Source of the DNA: Melanopsichium pennsylvanicum
Lineage: Eukaryota > Basidiomycota > Ustilaginomycetes > Ustilaginales
DNA length: 64,000 nt
Assembly (NCBI GenBank): GCA_900208305.1
Contig: OAPG01000013.1
Location: forward strand, 615,550 to 679,549
Reading direction: 5' to 3'
Under the pieces are notes generated by a model. The model was not told the DNA's origin and ran no database searches. It worked only from the letters and a program-made list of their open reading frames with translations. Of the stretch, positions 62,557 to 64,000 are shown piece after piece (within the stretch, counting starts at the first letter, position 1; each line of letters opens with the position of its first letter). The translations under genes were made by a program, and so were the position numbers.

Positions 62557-62986
62557 TGTTAGGGCTGTAGGGTCTAGATACCGCGGGCGGCTACAGCCGG
62601 GATGGAGGCTACGGGTACGGAGAGGTCGTAGGCGGGGCAACACAGGCGGTCGGGGGTCAGAGCACACTACTGCGTTGCTATAGAGCTAACTAAGTAATAC
62701 ATGCGACGAGGTCCGGAGGCAACCTCATGTCAGGCGGGGGCGGGGTGGTAAGGTACAGGAACTATCGGTCACTTCCCACCGCGGCGTTACAATGTTAGGT
62801 TGCCGACGGTCGTATCCTACGTACGGAGGGACCAGCCGCGGTTGGGCGGTAGGAGGATCGTGTCAGGCCGACCGCTCCGCTGCGAGGGGTCCGGAGAGGG
62901 TCGGTCGGGGCCCGATCACGACGATCGCTCAATCGGGAGGGGGGCCAAGCACCCCCTCTTTGGACTCCGGTTGGTAGGCACTAACA
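62557..62986 (-). repeat. 5' LTR of the chromovirus
   Basis: 430 bp, same TGTTAG...CTAACA ends as the 3' LTR. It should contain the promoter for the minus-strand genomic RNA; no clear TATA box is seen upstream of the candidate primer segment. Confidence 0.93.
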
Positions 62987-62991
62987 CATCG
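62987..62991. repeat. Target-site duplication CATCG (right)
   Basis: Matches 55348-55352 exactly and continues into ATACCTTCGATATCCGG, the interrupted LTR. Confidence 0.95.
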
Positions 62992-63192
62992 ATACCTTCG
63001 ATATCCGGCGAGTCACTGCCACTCGCCGAATTTCCGTGAGATCCGTTGAGACCTGCTCTCTCACCGGATTTCGTCCGATTCAACTTCTCGGTCCTGCGCT
63101 AACCTTAAATCCCATGAGCCCACCAATATCCACCAGATCTCCCTGAGATCCGTCAAGACATGCTCTCCCACCGGATCTCAGCCGATTCAACA
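62992..63192 (-). mobile_element. LTR of family 2 (copy B), right piece
   Basis: Completes the LTR interrupted at 55352. It matches 54393-54585 of copy A closely and ends GATTCAACA. The two pieces total 965 bp against 963 bp for the matching part of copy A. Confidence 0.85.
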
Positions 63193-63197
63193 TCTCT

Positions 63198-63211
63198 GGT
63201 CTGCGCAGACC
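63198..63211. repeat. 14 bp perfect palindrome
   Basis: GGTCTGCGCAGACC, five bases inside the LTR edge of the family 2 element. It may be a transcript hairpin near the polypurine end. Confidence 0.7.
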
Positions 63212-63273
63212 CCTTCCTTGGGACCCACTCCCCTGACACTACCCCCCCTTCGAGAGCCGAGCTCCGTTGAGGC

Positions 63274-63280
63274 TTAAATA
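63274..63280 (+). promoter_or_regulatory. TATA-like site of the telomere-truncated gene
   Basis: GGCTTAAATAGGG, 61-67 bp before the ATG at 63341, followed by a C/T-rich leader ending CCGTCAAGATG. Confidence 0.4.
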
Positions 63281-63340
63281 GGGTCGGCGGGCGTTCCCCC
63301 GACTTGTTCTTCCACCAACAGCACCTTCTAAACCGTCAAG

Positions 63341-63863
63341 ATGTCGAACCACTCGAATAATGCCCCTTCTGCTGCGTCATCGCGACCAGCGTCGACACGA
63401 CTGCCTGCCCTCAGGGCAGAAGAGCCTGTGCGCCGTAGCGCCAGGCTTTGCAACCGAAATCCTGCCACTTGGGCAGTGACAACACCTTTGGCTGTCGGCC
63501 TCGAGGCCACAGCTTTGTCGTCCCCTGCTGCTGGCGAGCAGCCCATCGAAATCGTGGCTGCCGAGCAGCTCGTTGCGTTGCGGTCAACGCCGCGACCACT
63601 GGAGCCGTTGTTCCTGGGGAGCGATGCCGCAGGGGAGGAGGAAGAGCAGCTGGAGGCAATGGAGGTGGAGGAGTCGGTTGTAGGGAGGGTGAGCGAGGCC
63701 GGGGAGGACCCTGTCGCTCTGCTCGTTGGGCCTTGTGTGCCAAACCACTTCGAGATCGCGCTGTGGGCGGAGTCCTTTATCGCTCTGGTGTTGCTGGTAT
63801 TCGTGGCGTGCGAGGCCTGGCCCCCTACTTGGGAGGTATCGGAGGGTTCCGTGACGGCTGGGT
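63341..63863 (+). pseudogene. Truncated family 2 passenger gene running into the telomere
   Basis: From the ATG (CAAGATGTCG) the frame is open for about 174 codons without a stop. It starts MSNHSNNAPSAASS, has a basic PVRRSARLCNRN segment, an acidic GEEEEQLEAMEVEESV stretch and a hydrophobic LALVLLVFVACEAW-like segment. It then continues into the TTAGGG array, which reads as Arg-Val repeats to the window end. A GTGAGC donor-like site at about 63688 means part may be intronic. Position just inside an LTR, strand, TATA spacing and a low-complexity-then-basic N-terminus parallel the passenger gene at 56085. No sequence-level homology is established by eye. Confidence 0.5.
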
Positions 63864-64000
63864 TTAGGGTTAGGGTTAGGGTTAGGGTTAGGGTTAGGGT
63901 TAGGGTTAGGGTTAGGGTTAGGGTTAGGGTTAGGGTTAGGGTTAGGGTTAGGGTTAGGGTTAGGGTTAGGGTTAGGGTTAGGGTTAGGGTTAGGGTTAGG
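63864..64000 (+). repeat. Telomere, TTAGGG repeats
   Basis: About 23 perfect TTAGGG units run to the end of the window, joined to unique sequence at GACGGCTGGG|TTAGGG-like junction (63857-63868). There is no other subtelomeric repeat or RecQ-type helicase gene between element and telomere. The G-rich strand runs 5'->3' outward, so this is a genuine right-hand chromosome end. Confidence 0.97.

Larger units (their letters stand above)
55353..62986 (-). mobile_element. Complete Ty3/gypsy chromovirus (7.6 kb)
   Basis: Two 430 bp LTRs (55353-55782 and 62557-62986) differ at only a few positions (for example GCGACACAGG/GCAACACAGG, ATGCAACG/ATGCGACG, GGCCGAGC/GGCCAAGC), flanked by CATCG duplications. 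Coding order on the minus strand is Gag, then protease-RT-RNase H-integrase-chromodomain, the Ty3/gypsy order. A polypurine tract GGGGGGTAA abuts the 3' LTR (55783-55791). An additional spliced gene lies on the opposite strand between pol and the 3' LTR. The near-identical LTRs and retained CpG indicate a recent insertion. Confidence 0.95.

Overview
The window is the end of a fungal chromosome. It finishes in an uninterrupted TTAGGG array (about 63864-64000). The genes are large, often intronless or carrying one or two short GT-AG introns with CTGAC-type branch points, and the intergenic spaces are short. Together with the gene set (opsin, class I myosin, homocitrate synthase, a DNMT5-type methyltransferase) this points to a basidiomycete yeast/smut lineage (Ustilaginomycotina). 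The species-level placement is inference.

Positions 1-52.6 kb are ordinary core genome. In order: the start of an MFS transporter; SHQ1; a 2517-residue DNMT5-type DNA methyltransferase/SNF2 protein; a 3.2 kb decayed spacer; a DDM1/LSH-type remodeler; a class V PLP enzyme; ERG26; HEM4; a three-exon microbial rhodopsin; a 3 kb gene-empty stretch; a DMT-family transporter; a fused dolichyl-diphosphatase/Rib2-type deaminase; an OTU deubiquitinase; homocitrate synthase; alkaline phosphatase; a DHX29/DHX57-like helicase; and myosin I. The DNMT5 and DDM1 genes are neighbours. The spacer between them is almost free of CpG, interrupted only by a CpG-normal LTR-like patch. This is the footprint expected of long-term CpG methylation followed by deamination.

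Positions 53.6-64 kb are subtelomeric and made of nested retroelements. Two nearly identical ~965-975 bp LTRs of one family lie in tandem. Into the second is inserted a complete Ty3/gypsy chromovirus (55353-62986, 430 bp LTRs, TSD CATCG), oriented on the minus strand. It has gag with a zinc knuckle, a -1 frameshift signal (GGGAAAC plus hairpin), and pol with protease, RT, RNase H, integrase and a chromodomain broken by a one-base homopolymer change. It also has a candidate self-priming site of the Tf1/sushi kind. Beyond its pol gene, on the opposite strand, it carries a four-exon gene predicted to encode a Zn2Cys6-like protein. All three introns have consensus splice and branch sites and keep one phase. 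A spliced passenger gene can survive retrotransposition only in antisense to the element's RNA.

The outer LTR family appears to have the same layout: just inside its LTR, with the same TATA-to-ATG spacing, a plus-strand reading frame starts at 63341. It runs straight into the telomere, so the chromosome end was healed within this element.
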